DNA of 32,618 nucleotides. Source: Candidatus Nyctobacter psychrophilus (GTDB taxonomy: Bacteria > Vulcanimicrobiota > Vulcanimicrobiia > Vulcanimicrobiales > Vulcanimicrobiaceae). Under the pieces are notes generated by a model. That model worked only from the letters and a program-made list of their open reading frames with translations, ran no database searches and was not told the DNA's origin. The translations under genes and the position numbers were made by a program. Positions 7,978 through 15,311 of the stretch are shown piece after piece (within the stretch, counting starts at the first letter, position 1; every line of letters begins with the position of its first letter). The stretch spans positions 1 to 32,618 of the forward strand of contig JACRTY010000053.1 of NCBI GenBank assembly GCA_014305025.1, written 5' to 3'.

Positions 7978-9645
7978 TCAGGGCTTGATTGCTATCCGCT
8001 TAACCGCGTCGCTCGCTTGTGCTTCGAATCGCTTGAAGTTCTCGTAGAAGAGTCCCGCAAGGCGCTTGGCCTGCGCATCGTATGCCGCTTCGTCGGTCCA
8101 GGCGTTGCGTGGATTGAGAACGTCGGAGGGAACGTTCGGAACCTCGCGCGGTATCGCGAGACCGAAAAATGGCTCGGGTTCGAACGACGCCTTGGCAAGC
8201 GCGCCGTCGAGCGCCGCATTGACCATCGCGCGCGTATGCGCGATTGCCATGCGTTTACCGATGCCGTAGGGACCGCCGCTCCAGCCGGTATTCACGAGCC
8301 AACAGGCTACGTCGTGGTCGGCGATGCGTTGACCGAGCAACCGCGAGTACACCGTCGGATGGTGCACCATGAACGGCGCTCCGAAGCAGGTCGAAAAGGT
8401 CGCGGTCGGCTCGGTCACACCGCGCTCCGTACCCGCCACTTTCGCCGTATACCCGGAGAGAAAGTGATACATCGCCTGTTCGCGCGACAGTTTCGCGATG
8501 GGCGGCAGCACGCCGAAGGCGTCGGCCGTCAGCATGATGATCGTCTTCGGATGCCCGGACATCAGGCTTGGCACCGTGTCGGGGATGAAGCCGACGGGAT
8601 ACGCCGCGCGCGTATTCTCCGTCTTGCTTTCGCTTTCCAGGTCGAGTGCGCGCGTCGCCGGATCGAGCACGACGTTTTCGAGGACGGAACCGAAACGGTG
8701 AGAGGCCGCCCATATCTCCGGTTCCGCCTTGCGTGAAAGCTTAATGACCTTCGCGTAGCAGCCGCCTTCGAAGTTGAAAACTCCGTCGGCCGACCAGCCG
8801 TGTTCGTCGTCGCCGACGAGCGGTCGCTCGGAATCGGCCGAGAGCGTCGTCTTTCCCGTGCCCGAGAGCCCGAAGAAAATGGCGGCGTCGCCGGCATGGC
8901 CGACGTTAGCCGAGCAGTGCATCGACAGCACCCCGCGCAGCGGCATCAAATAATTCATGATGGTGAAGACGGATTTCTTGATTTCGCCGGCATAGCGCGT
9001 GCCGCCGATCAAAACGATCTTGCGTGCCAGGTTCATCAGGATGAACGTCCCGCTACGCGTTCCGTCCCGAGCGGGATCCGCCACGAACTCGGCTGCATCG
9101 ACGACCGTGAAGCCGGGCACGAAGTCCGGCGGCGTGTGCTCGGGCGTCAAAAAGAGATTGCGGGCGAACAGCGAGTGCCACGCGTACTGCGTGATGACGC
9201 GGACCGGTAGACGATAGCGTTCATCGGCCCCGACGTACGTGTCGAGTGTGTAAATCTCGCGTTGGGAAAGGAATGCGGCGACGCGTTCGAAGAGCGCGTC
9301 GAAAACGTGCGGCGTCGTCGCCTTGTTCGTGTCGCCCCAATCGATGTTCGCTTCGCTGCCCGGCTCGCGCACGAAGAACTTGTCCTTCGGTGAGCGGCCC
9401 GTATGCTCGCCCGTTTCGACCACGAACTGGCCGTCCGCGCCGAGTTCGCCCTCGCCACGGCGTAGCGCGTGCTCGTACAGCGTCGCGACGGAAAGATCGC
9501 GATGGATGGCGCGCGCGTTCGCGAGGCCGAGACCCTCGAGTTGCGCGTGGAAGCGTTCGTCGATTGAAGGCAGCGTGAGAATGGTTGCGACCTCCGAGAA
9601 AGGGGACTTTGGGGCGTTTCTCGCGGTTTTGGGGCGTGCCTTCAC
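7978..9645 (-). CDS. pckA: phosphoenolpyruvate carboxykinase (ATP)
   Basis: Converts oxaloacetate plus ATP to phosphoenolpyruvate, ADP and CO2, the entry step of gluconeogenesis; cytoplasmic. Numbered from the GTG at 9645 (555 residues), it shows the substrate Arg in GRSPKDKFFV (83-92), the kinase-1 P-loop GLSGTGKTTLS (259-269), kinase-2 GDDEHGWSADGVFNFEGG (278-295), STCFGAPF, and the adenine-site segment NTGWSGGPYG near the end. The first ~22 residues of this reading (Lys/Arg/Pro-rich) are not part of the family. A GGAGG at 9591-9595 stands 8 bases before an ATT codon at 9582, which would give a 534-residue protein of normal length; I consider that start likely, though unusual. The gene is divergent from the DmpA-like peptidase. 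Confidence 0.95.
   Translation of the reverse strand: MKARPKTARNAPKSPFSEVATILTLPSIDERFHAQLEGLGLANARAIHRDLSVATLYEHALRRGEGELGADGQFVVETGEHTGRSPKDKFFVREPGSEANIDWGDTNKATTPHVFDALFERVAAFLSQREIYTLDTYVGADERYRLPVRVITQYAWHSLFARNLFLTPEHTPPDFVPGFTVVDAAEFVADPARDGTRSGTFILMNLARKIVLIGGTRYAGEIKKSVFTIMNYLMPLRGVLSMHCSANVGHAGDAAIFFGLSGTGKTTLSADSERPLVGDDEHGWSADGVFNFEGGCYAKVIKLSRKAEPEIWAASHRFGSVLENVVLDPATRALDLESESKTENTRAAYPVGFIPDTVPSLMSGHPKTIIMLTADAFGVLPPIAKLSREQAMYHFLSGYTAKVAGTERGVTEPTATFSTCFGAPFMVHHPTVYSRLLGQRIADHDVACWLVNTGWSGGPYGIGKRMAIAHTRAMVNAALDGALAKASFEPEPFFGLAIPREVPNVPSDVLNPRNAWTDEAAYDAQAKRLAGLFYENFKRFEAQASDAVKRIAIKP
9591..9595 (-). promoter_or_regulatory. Shine-Dalgarno GGAGG pointing to an ATT start for pckA
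   Basis: On the minus strand GGAGG is followed by eight bases and then ATT CTC ACG CTG. It lies inside the reading frame if the gene starts at GTG 9645, where it would have no purpose. That GTG has no comparable ribosome site. Confidence 0.5.
9608..9637. repeat. 10-bp direct repeats, TTTGGGGCGT, spaced 20 bp
   Basis: Two exact copies at 9608-9617 and 9628-9637 (plus strand), start-to-start distance 20 bases, two helical turns. They lie just upstream of the ATT start candidate of pckA and in the spacer to the divergent peptidase gene. They may be an operator for a regulator bound on one DNA face, or chance in GC-rich DNA. Confidence 0.35.
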
Positions 9646-9698
9646 CTGTTTTCGGCAGAAGCAACGGGCTTGTTCCGCGGGGGCGAGAAGCCGCGGGC

Positions 9699-10928
9699 GT
9701 GCGATTGTACAGTCGAGCCGTTGCCCTGCTCATCGGCATCATGGCGCTCCGGAGCGAGGTCGGGGCAGCTCCCAACGGCGGAATCGTCGTCGGAACGCTG
9801 CCCGCGGGCCGCTTCGATGCGATCACCGACGTTGCGGGCGTCAGAGTGGGCCAGGTCACGAAGATCGAGGGAGCGCCAGGCCCTCTGATACCCGGCAAAG
9901 GTCCGGTGCGCACCGGCGTGACGGTCGTTCTCCCCAACGACGACCCCTGGAGCAAGCGGGTCGCCGCGGCGACCTTTGATCTCAACGGCAACGGCGAGAT
10001 GACCGGTGCGCATTGGGTCGATGAGTCAGGTTTCTTGGAGGTTCCGATCGCGCTGACCAACACGCTCGACGTGCCGCGCGTCGACGACGGCGTCATTACG
10101 TGGCTGATCGCGCACCATCCGGAAATCGGCGTGCGCGCCGACGTGCCGCTGCCGGTGGTCGCGGAGTGCGACGACCAAGGAATCAACGATATCCAAGGCC
10201 GGCACGTGTTGCCGTCCGATGCCGTCGCGGCATTGAGCGCAGCCCGTCCCGGGCCGTTTGCGCGCGGCGACGTCGGCGCGGGCACCGGCATGCGAGCCTT
10301 TGGTTTCAAGGGGGGCATCGGGACGGCGTCACGCGTCGTTCCCCGCGATGCAGGCGGCTACACGGTCGGCGTGCTGGTCAACGCCAATACGGGGTCTCGG
10401 GAGGAGTTGCGCATTGACGGCGTGCCGATTGGGCGCATCTTCGCTCACGAGCTTCTGCCGACGGTTTCCAAAGCTGCAGCCGATGCGCGTTCCGCGGCCC
10501 GCGTGGCCGCGGCGCCCCGGCAGCACGGGCGGGCTGCAGACGGCAGCATCATTGTCACGATTGCGACCGACGCGCCGCTCGATCATCGACAACTGCGTGA
10601 ACTCGCCAAACGTGCAACGCTCGGTCTCGCGCGCACCGGCGTCACTTCGCACGTCTCGAGCGGCGATCTGTTGATCGCATTCAGCACGACGCACCTCTAT
10701 CCGCGCGACCCCGCCGCTCCGCTTGCGAGTGCATTGGTCAATAGCGACGACGTCATGGATGCGCTGTTCGCCGCAACCGCCGAAGCAACTGAAGCCGCCG
10801 TCGTCGACGCGCTGCTATCGGCGCGCACGCTTTCCGGGGCGCGCGGCTTGACCTATTACGCCCTGCCCGCCGCGCGTGTCGAGCGGTTGATCGACGCCAC
10901 GCGAAAGGTTTGGCGCACGCCTCCGTAA
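9699..10928 (+). CDS. P1/S58 family peptidase (DmpA/BapA-like N-terminal nucleophile aminopeptidase)
   Basis: Self-processing Ntn hydrolase of peptidase family S58, which removes N-terminal residues or beta-amino acids from peptides. From GTG 9699 the 409-residue protein begins with a signal-peptide-like stretch (basic start, AVALLIGIMAL, then a VGA-AP site), so export is likely. The core follows: ITDVAGVRVGQVT, NGNGEMTG, the TNT motif, GAGTGM, NANTGSREEL. The autocleavage site is expected between Gly282 and Ser283 in DGSIIVTIATDAPL; Ser283 becomes the N-terminal nucleophile of the beta chain. The frame is open further upstream to an ATG at 9585, but that extension has no family match and would overlap pckA. 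Length without the leader fits the family. Confidence 0.9.
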   Translation: MRLYSRAVALLIGIMALRSEVGAAPNGGIVVGTLPAGRFDAITDVAGVRVGQVTKIEGAPGPLIPGKGPVRTGVTVVLPNDDPWSKRVAAATFDLNGNGEMTGAHWVDESGFLEVPIALTNTLDVPRVDDGVITWLIAHHPEIGVRADVPLPVVAECDDQGINDIQGRHVLPSDAVAALSAARPGPFARGDVGAGTGMRAFGFKGGIGTASRVVPRDAGGYTVGVLVNANTGSREELRIDGVPIGRIFAHELLPTVSKAAADARSAARVAAAPRQHGRAADGSIIVTIATDAPLDHRQLRELAKRATLGLARTGVTSHVSSGDLLIAFSTTHLYPRDPAAPLASALVNSDDVMDALFAATAEATEAAVVDALLSARTLSGARGLTYYALPAARVERLIDATRKVWRTPP

Positions 10929-11080
10929 GCTTACGGGCCGGCGGAGAGCAGTTTTCAGACGGCCGGCAAGGCTGCCTCGAGGGTCGTTAAAAAAAATGCT
11001 CCATCGCGGCGCTGGAAGCGGGAACGGCAAGGACACGTAACATAACGTCGCTGCAAAACATCTTGCTTTGGAGGACTGGT

Positions 11081-11467
11081 ATGCTGTTGAATCGTGCGGC
11101 CGCAGCGGCGGCGCTTTTCGTCGGACTCAGCGTGGTTCCGGGCGGCGCCCAGGTGGTCGGACATGCGACCCTCGGCGTGTCGATGTCATCACTGCAGTTG
11201 GTTGCGCGTGGTTACCGCGCATCGAAGATCATCGGCTCCTCGGTGTACGACACGTCGCGCCACAAGATCGGCAACGTGAACGACTTGGTGATCACGCCCG
11301 ACAAGAAAGTCTCGTTCGCTATCGTGGGCGTCGGCGGGTTCCTGGGCATTGGGCAAAAGGATGTTGCAATCCCGATCGACCGCTTTACACGGATGCAACC
11401 GATGACCTTACCGGGCGCAACAAAAAAGGCGCTGAACGACCTGCCCGCGTTCCACTATTCGCACTAG
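11081..11467 (+). CDS. PRC-barrel domain protein, exported
   Basis: A 128-residue protein starting at ATG 11081, with GGAGG six bases upstream. Residues 1-24 form a signal peptide (MLLNRAAAAAALFVGLSVV, then a GGAQ cleavage region). Residues ~50-105 form a PRC-barrel: KIIGSSVYDTSRHKIGNVND, followed by VSFAIVGVGGFLGIGQKDVA and IPIDRF. Secreted PRC-barrel proteins are often envelope-associated; the precise role is unknown. The TAG stop (11465-11467) directly abuts an IS5-family remnant and is itself part of the target duplication, so the coding sequence is intact. Confidence 0.88.
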   Translation: MLLNRAAAAAALFVGLSVVPGGAQVVGHATLGVSMSSLQLVARGYRASKIIGSSVYDTSRHKIGNVNDLVITPDKKVSFAIVGVGGFLGIGQKDVAIPIDRFTRMQPMTLPGATKKALNDLPAFHYSH

Positions 11468-11479
11468 GAGCGTGTTAAC
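11468..11479 (+). repeat. left terminal inverted repeat of the IS5-family remnant
   Basis: Twelve-base tip GAGCGTGTTAAC, following the TAG of the target duplication. Confidence 0.8.
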
Positions 11480-11509
11480 GCTACGTCATCTTTGGTGTAG
11501 AATAGATGC

Positions 11510-12008
11510 GTGGAGATAACTGCGACTCAGTTTGCGAAAACCGCGCATTGTTTGCCACGTCAGCGTGGGAATGTGCAGCTCTCGAATCTGCAGGTATTTA
11601 GGACAACTAAATTCATTTGGTCGCCGCGAATGGTCGAACTGCGATAACCTTCTCGCTCTCGCCGGGGCACGCGCATGATGCGCCTGCGGCGCGAGCGCTG
11701 TTGTTCCAGATGGTGCTGCCCTTGGAGCCAACCGCGTTGATCATGGATCGCGCCTATGAGGGCGATGAAACCCGGCAATTTCGCCATTGAGATGGGTTAC
11801 ACGCCAGTCGTGCCACCGAAAGAAAGTCGCTTGAGGCCTTGGGAGTACGATCGCGCTCGTTGCAAGCGACGAAAATGAAATCGAGCGACTCTTCCGGCGA
11901 CTGAAAGGTTTCCGCCGCATCTTCTCACGCTTCGAAAAGCTCGACGTCATGTTCGTCGGCTTCATCCAATTTGCGCTAATCGTTGAAGGATTGCGCTTCT
12001 TGTGTTAA
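11510..12008 (+). pseudogene. IS5-family transposase, internally deleted and frameshifted
   Basis: From GTG 11510 the frame reads MEITATQFAKTAHCLPRQRG and NVQLSNLQV, the normal start of an IS5-type DDE transposase. Near 11610 the sequence jumps to a HLVAANGRTAITFSLSPGHA block, so roughly 80 codons including the first catalytic Asp region are gone. The next block PLEPTALIMDRAYEGDETRQ carries the second Asp. A frameshift near 11785 and another near 11870 separate it from AIEMGYTPVVPPKESRLRPW and NEIERLFRRLKGFRRIFSRF, the region with the last catalytic Glu, ending FVGFIQFALIVEGLRFLC. It cannot make a working transposase. Confidence 0.85.
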
Positions 12009-12015
12009 CACGCCC
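12004..12015 (-). repeat. right terminal inverted repeat of the IS5-family remnant
   Basis: Read on the minus strand this is GGGCGTGTTAAC, matching the left tip except at the second base. It overlaps the last codons of the transposase remnant, and TAG follows at 12016-12018. Confidence 0.8.
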
Positions 12016-12163
12016 TAGTTCAGCGGGCCTTAGCCGCAAAGCGGCAGCGCCACTACGATAATTGCGGTTCGTCCGGATCGGGCCAACGAACGACCGCGGC
12101 ATCACTGCTGACGGCAGCATATCGTTCGCAGGAAAGATGCATCGCTGACTAGCACGATCGCGC

Positions 12164-12649
12164 ATGATAGCCGCAGTTCTTCTGCCTTTCCTGGTGGTGC
12201 AATCCAGTCCGGGCCCAATACCGTCATCCGACTGGAGAGCCGTGGCCGTCCAGCGAGATGGCGAGTTCGCGAGATATGTGCGTAAAGAACGCGGCGCAAC
12301 CCAAGGCATGCTTACAGGAAGTAAACGAGACTGTGACTGCATGCCCGAAACGTTGGTGGCAGCCCTTAAGTCGGAGTTATCCTCGGTGCCGAACGTAACC
12401 GTCACGATTGATCGAACTGGCGTGTGCGGTTTTAAGGCCGAGCATTTGATCGCCACGGGCATTGCGGATTCGGCGGATCGACGCAACATCGACGTTTACG
12501 CGTTTCGCGAGAACCACTCACTGTACACATTGCTCTACACGTTCAAGGAGGCTACGCTGCCCAAGGATGCCGACTCATCCTTGACGATGCTCTGTCCGCC
12601 GAGCAACTCTCCGCCGTCGGCACCTGCGCCCGCTGCTTCTACGAGCTAA
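12164..12649 (+). CDS. hypothetical secreted protein
   Basis: Family not recognised by name. The 161-residue protein begins with a signal-peptide-like helix (MIAAVLLPFLVVQSS). It has a CDC pair near residue 58, a VTVTIDRTGVCGF strand region, a beta-rich stretch (IDVYAFRENHSLYTLLYTF), a late Cys in MLCPP, and ends in a low-complexity Pro/Ala/Ser tail. The late pattern of a hydrophobic strand pair, then 'LTxLCPP', is one I associate with small exported proteins of poorly characterised phyla. Start at ATG 12164 has no strong ribosome site. It lies between the IS5 remnant and decayed genes and stands alone. Confidence is moderate that it is real, low about role. Confidence 0.55.
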   Translation: MIAAVLLPFLVVQSSPGPIPSSDWRAVAVQRDGEFARYVRKERGATQGMLTGSKRDCDCMPETLVAALKSELSSVPNVTVTIDRTGVCGFKAEHLIATGIADSADRRNIDVYAFRENHSLYTLLYTFKEATLPKDADSSLTMLCPPSNSPPSAPAPAASTS

Positions 12650-12782
12650 GGCCGCGCGCAGTGTCGGCCAACAGAGCGCCCGACGCGGGTAGGTGCGTCA
12701 CAGCGAGGTCCTTTCGATGGCGTTCGAGTTGGAGTTGTTAAGGTGAGTGGAGATACCGTTGCACGTGACGAAGAATGCAGCC

Positions 12783-13441
12783 TTACGCCGACACGCGGGG
12801 TGGCTGAATGGGACGACCCCGTCGATAGGCCTCAACCGCGCGCGACGCCCCGTCCGGCGTGTCTTCCTCGCCGTACACTGCGCCGGGACGCCGCGGAGCT
12901 TCCATTAAGGTACGCTCCGCCGGGCCGCCGACGAATATCGGAACGAAACCGACGGTCGCGATAAGCGGTTCGACGACAGCTGCCGCGCGCTGCTCGCTCG
13001 CCGCATGGAACATCGCGACGCGATTTGCCTCGGCTCGCTCGATAGCGGCGACTTGGTAGGCAGCGGTCAGTGTGTTGAACGCCGTGGCGTAGGAGCGCAC
13101 GCCGAAACGGCGCGCATTGAAGGCGGCGGACGTCATCGGTAAGCTGATGACGCCAGTCGGTTCGAACGGATTCGTCGTATCGACCACGATCGCGTCGCCG
13201 ACGTGCCCCAGTGACTCCCAGGCGGCATCGATCGAGGGCCACGGAACCAAAACGACGATGACGTCGGCGTCTGCGGCAGCCTTTTCGCCGTGCTTGGTAA
13301 ATTCGATGCCGTCGCGTCCAGCGTCGCGCGCGTGGCCACCGCGTCTCGCGCGAACGTTGCAACGACCTCGTGTCCGGCTCCGGAGAACCGCCGCGTAAGG
13401 TTGCTTCCGATTCTGCCGCGACCGACGATGCAGATGCGCAA
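12783..13441 (-). pseudogene. NAD(P)-binding reductase (F420-dependent NADP reductase-like), frameshifted
   Basis: The first part, from TTG 13441, reads RICIVGRGRIGSNLTRRFSG then AGHEVVATFARD: a Rossmann dinucleotide-binding start (GxGxxG) as in NADPH:F420 oxidoreductase-like proteins. The rest is in another frame: DGIEFTKHGEKAAADADVIV, VPWPSIDAAWESLGHVGDAI, then VDTTNP, the family's second hallmark, running to the stop at 12783. The two halves join through a GC-rich repetitive stretch near 13335-13365, so an indel there breaks the gene or the sequence is in error. About 218 residues if repaired, the usual size. An upstream in-frame ATG at 13501 is possible but overlaps the DJ-1-like fragment. 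Confidence 0.65.
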
Positions 13442-13482
13442 ACTAAGACCCGAGCGCGTGATGACGACCTGCGCGACCTTTC

Positions 13483-13590
13483 CTAAAACCCAAGCGGCCA
13501 TCCAAGTTTCGGATTGACGCTCGGGTTAGCCACAACCATGAGAACCTTCGTGTTGCCGAACGCATCGAGAACCTGGTGATGGTCGGCCAT
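13483..13590 (-). pseudogene. N-terminal fragment of a DJ-1/PfpI (type 1 glutamine amidotransferase-like) protein
   Basis: A 35-codon frame whose second half, NTKVLMVVANPSVNPKLGWP followed by LGF, is the characteristic first strand and loop of DJ-1/PfpI-type proteins. The family would continue with a Trp-x-x-Glu-Leu stretch, but here a TAG interrupts and the ~200 downstream codons, including the nucleophile-elbow Cys, are missing; the next bases belong to the reductase pseudogene. It starts seven bases after the CDGSH gene's stop. Recognition rests on ~22 residues, so it is tentative. Confidence 0.45.
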
Positions 13591-13597
13591 CCCTACG

Positions 13598-13855
13598 TCA
13601 GTTCTTTTCATCGTGGAAATCGTTGGTCCAATGCGTTCCGTCGCAGAACGGCTTGTTCTTCGAGCCACCGCAGCGGCATAGGGTGTAATGTTCTTGCGAC
13701 GCGCCCTGCGCCCACGAAGCCTCTTGCAGGGCGACACCGCCGGTCACTCGATACGGGCCGCGGGCTTTGTCTCCTCGGCGATGCGTTGGAGCCACGACGG
13801 CGCCGTTATCGTGTTGCAGCCTGGAGCCGACGATGACACGTTGCGCCGCATGCAC
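13598..13855 (-). CDS. CDGSH-type iron-sulfur protein
   Basis: An 85-residue protein ending in a CDGSH-type [2Fe-2S] domain. The motif CRCGGSKNKPFCDGTHW (C-x-C-x2-S-x3-P-x-C-D-G-T-H) supplies three Cys and one His ligand, as in mitoNEET-like proteins. The preceding GPYRVTGGVALQE is the usual lead-in strand pair. Members act in redox or Fe-S transfer; the partner here is unknown. It follows the VirD4-like gene by ~40 bases on the same strand, in the same frame, separated only by that gene's TAG. The ATG at 13855 is the only standard start in the gap; no Shine-Dalgarno is seen. The N-terminal ~30 residues are not recognised and may be eroded. Confidence 0.75.
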   Translation of the reverse strand: MHAAQRVIVGSRLQHDNGAVVAPTHRRGDKARGPYRVTGGVALQEASWAQGASQEHYTLCRCGGSKNKPFCDGTHWTNDFHDEKN

Positions 13856-13896
13856 GTTGCGATTGGCAGCTGAGCGCCGGCGTAGACGGCCGAGAG

Positions 13897-15201
13897 CTAC
13901 GCCACCGCTTCAGTCGACGTTGCCGTTGCAACGGCCGCCGGTGGCGGCGACCGCATTTCTGCCACAGGCGACGGCGTGACGTACATCGGCTTCATCCCGA
14001 CGACGGCGTCGATGGAGCGGTCGCCGGCGGTGACGTGGCAGAACGCTTGGTCGCGGGTCATCGAAAACAGGACGCCCGGATCGACCGAACTCTTGTTGTA
14101 CTTCGTGGCGCGCGCCAGCAGGCCGAGCGTCGCGTCGTCGTCGGTCTTGAAAAAGATCTTTTGGGTGAAATTCTGCAGCGCGGCATCGACGTGATGCGGC
14201 GCCAGCACAGCATAGAGCGAGGCGACACCTTGGGTGGTGCCGAGCACCATGCAGCCCGCCGAGCGAATGACGCCGAGCGACGAGACGTCGGATTCGGAGA
14301 TGCATAATTGATATTCGTCGATGCCGAACACGACCGGGCGCGCCTGATCGAGCGTGGGATCCGAGCGCCGGTTCTCGACCGCGGTGAAGAAGCGCCGCTT
14401 CGCCAAGGTGTAGAGCGACTGCGCGGCCCGTTCGTAGCGCGAACGCGGGACGTGCAGAACAATCACGTTGCCCTCGAACACGCTGTTCATCGAGATGAGA
14501 TTGTGCTTGCGCCCGAAGGTCTTGGCAATGTCAACGTCGCGCAGTGGCTCGAGCAGTTGTGAGATCGCGAACTGGACCGTGCGCCGCGTCTCAGGCATCA
14601 TCTGAAAATAGCGCGTGTCCTCGTAACTGAGCGCCTCGTGAATCGTCCAAGCCTCATCGCTATCGCTGCGGATTGCACGCAGGCGTTCGGTGGCCTGGAT
14701 GCGCACGAGCGCAGCAAACTTGTCATCGAAGCAGTAACTCGTCAGGTGTTCGAAGGTGTAATACTGATCGCCGGCGGCTTGCAGCATACGAAGCGCATTC
14801 TTCATGCGCGCTAAGCCCGCGTCCACCCATTGTTTCGCATCTTCGCTGACCCGTCCGAAGGTATCGCGAAAATAGACGCTGTCGACGTCGGGACTCCCGC
14901 ACATCAATTCCAAGCCGATCTCGCTGCCGGGCTGGACGACCACGGACTTGCGTCCGGCGCGCCGTGCGATCTCGCACACTTCGCCGACGGCTTCGGTTTT
15001 CGCGCAGATGACGAACGCCCCGGCGCCCAGATTCGAGAGCATCGACTGCAGCATGGGGTTGTAGCCGCGCGTCGTCTTGCCCGAGCCCGAGGAGCCGAAG
15101 ATCATCGTATGGCGGCAGAGGTCATCGAGCCCAAAATCGATCCGGCCGTCGCCGGTCCCGAGGCTCAACGATTGCGACGGGGCACGCTCACGAAGATCCA
15201 T
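13897..15201 (-). CDS. VirD4/TraG-like P-loop ATPase, orphan, without membrane domain
   Basis: A 434-residue ATPase related to type IV coupling proteins (VirD4/TraG/TraD), which pump DNA or protein substrates into secretion channels. Walker A GSSGSGKTT is at 36-44, then FVICAKTEAVGEVCEIARRA, typical of the coupling-protein core; Walker B VVFGIDEYQ is at 290-298, followed by a TraM-recognition-type segment SAGCMVLGTTQGVASLY. No transmembrane helix precedes Walker A, unlike VirD4. The frame is open ~170 codons further upstream, but that part is antisense to the HdrB-like gene. ATG 15201 is preceded by TTTGGGG. No relaxase, VirB or pilus genes occur in the window. It lies just after the sdh terminator and before the CDGSH gene. 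A HerA-like role in DNA handling is the alternative. Confidence 0.75.
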   Translation of the reverse strand: MDLRERAPSQSLSLGTGDGRIDFGLDDLCRHTMIFGSSGSGKTTRGYNPMLQSMLSNLGAGAFVICAKTEAVGEVCEIARRAGRKSVVVQPGSEIGLELMCGSPDVDSVYFRDTFGRVSEDAKQWVDAGLARMKNALRMLQAAGDQYYTFEHLTSYCFDDKFAALVRIQATERLRAIRSDSDEAWTIHEALSYEDTRYFQMMPETRRTVQFAISQLLEPLRDVDIAKTFGRKHNLISMNSVFEGNVIVLHVPRSRYERAAQSLYTLAKRRFFTAVENRRSDPTLDQARPVVFGIDEYQLCISESDVSSLGVIRSAGCMVLGTTQGVASLYAVLAPHHVDAALQNFTQKIFFKTDDDATLGLLARATKYNKSSVDPGVLFSMTRDQAFCHVTAGDRSIDAVVGMKPMYVTPSPVAEMRSPPPAAVATATSTEAVA

Positions 15202-15240
15202 CCCCAAATCTATCGTCCGCCGTGCAAGCCCCCTAAACCG

Positions 15241-15282
15241 AAAAGCGAAGCGGCCGCTCTTCGTGGGGAGCGGCCGCTTCGC
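15241..15282 (-). terminator. intrinsic terminator of the sdh operon
   Basis: A perfect 15-base stem (15245-15259 with 15268-15282) and an 8-base loop, followed on the minus strand by TTTT CGG TTT. It sits 30-70 bases after the HdrB-like stop. The stem contains GCGGCCGC and is the strongest hairpin I noticed in the window. Confidence 0.85.
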
Positions 15283-15311
15283 GAAGTGTGACCTGGATCG
15301 AAGTTCGCTCG

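Larger units (their letters stand above)
11468..12015 (+). mobile_element. decayed IS5-family insertion sequence
   Basis: A 548-base element bounded by near-identical terminal inverted repeats: GAGCGTGTTAAC at 11468-11479 and, read from the right end, GGGCGTGTTAAC at 12015-12004 (11 of 12 match). Flanking TAG occurs on both sides (11465-11467 and 12016-12018), or CTAG if the terminal C is shared. This target duplication and the tip sequence fit the IS5 family. An intact member would be ~800-900 bases; an internal deletion near 11610 and two later frameshifts have killed it. Confidence 0.85.

Noticed and set aside
9221..10318. Long minus-strand frame over pckA start and the peptidase
   Set aside because: Low-complexity shadow of two well-supported genes.
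10923..10936. 14-base perfect palindrome (CCGTAAGCTTACGG) at the end of the DmpA-like gene
   Set aside because: No loop and no T run, so not a convincing terminator; overlaps the stop codon and could be chance.
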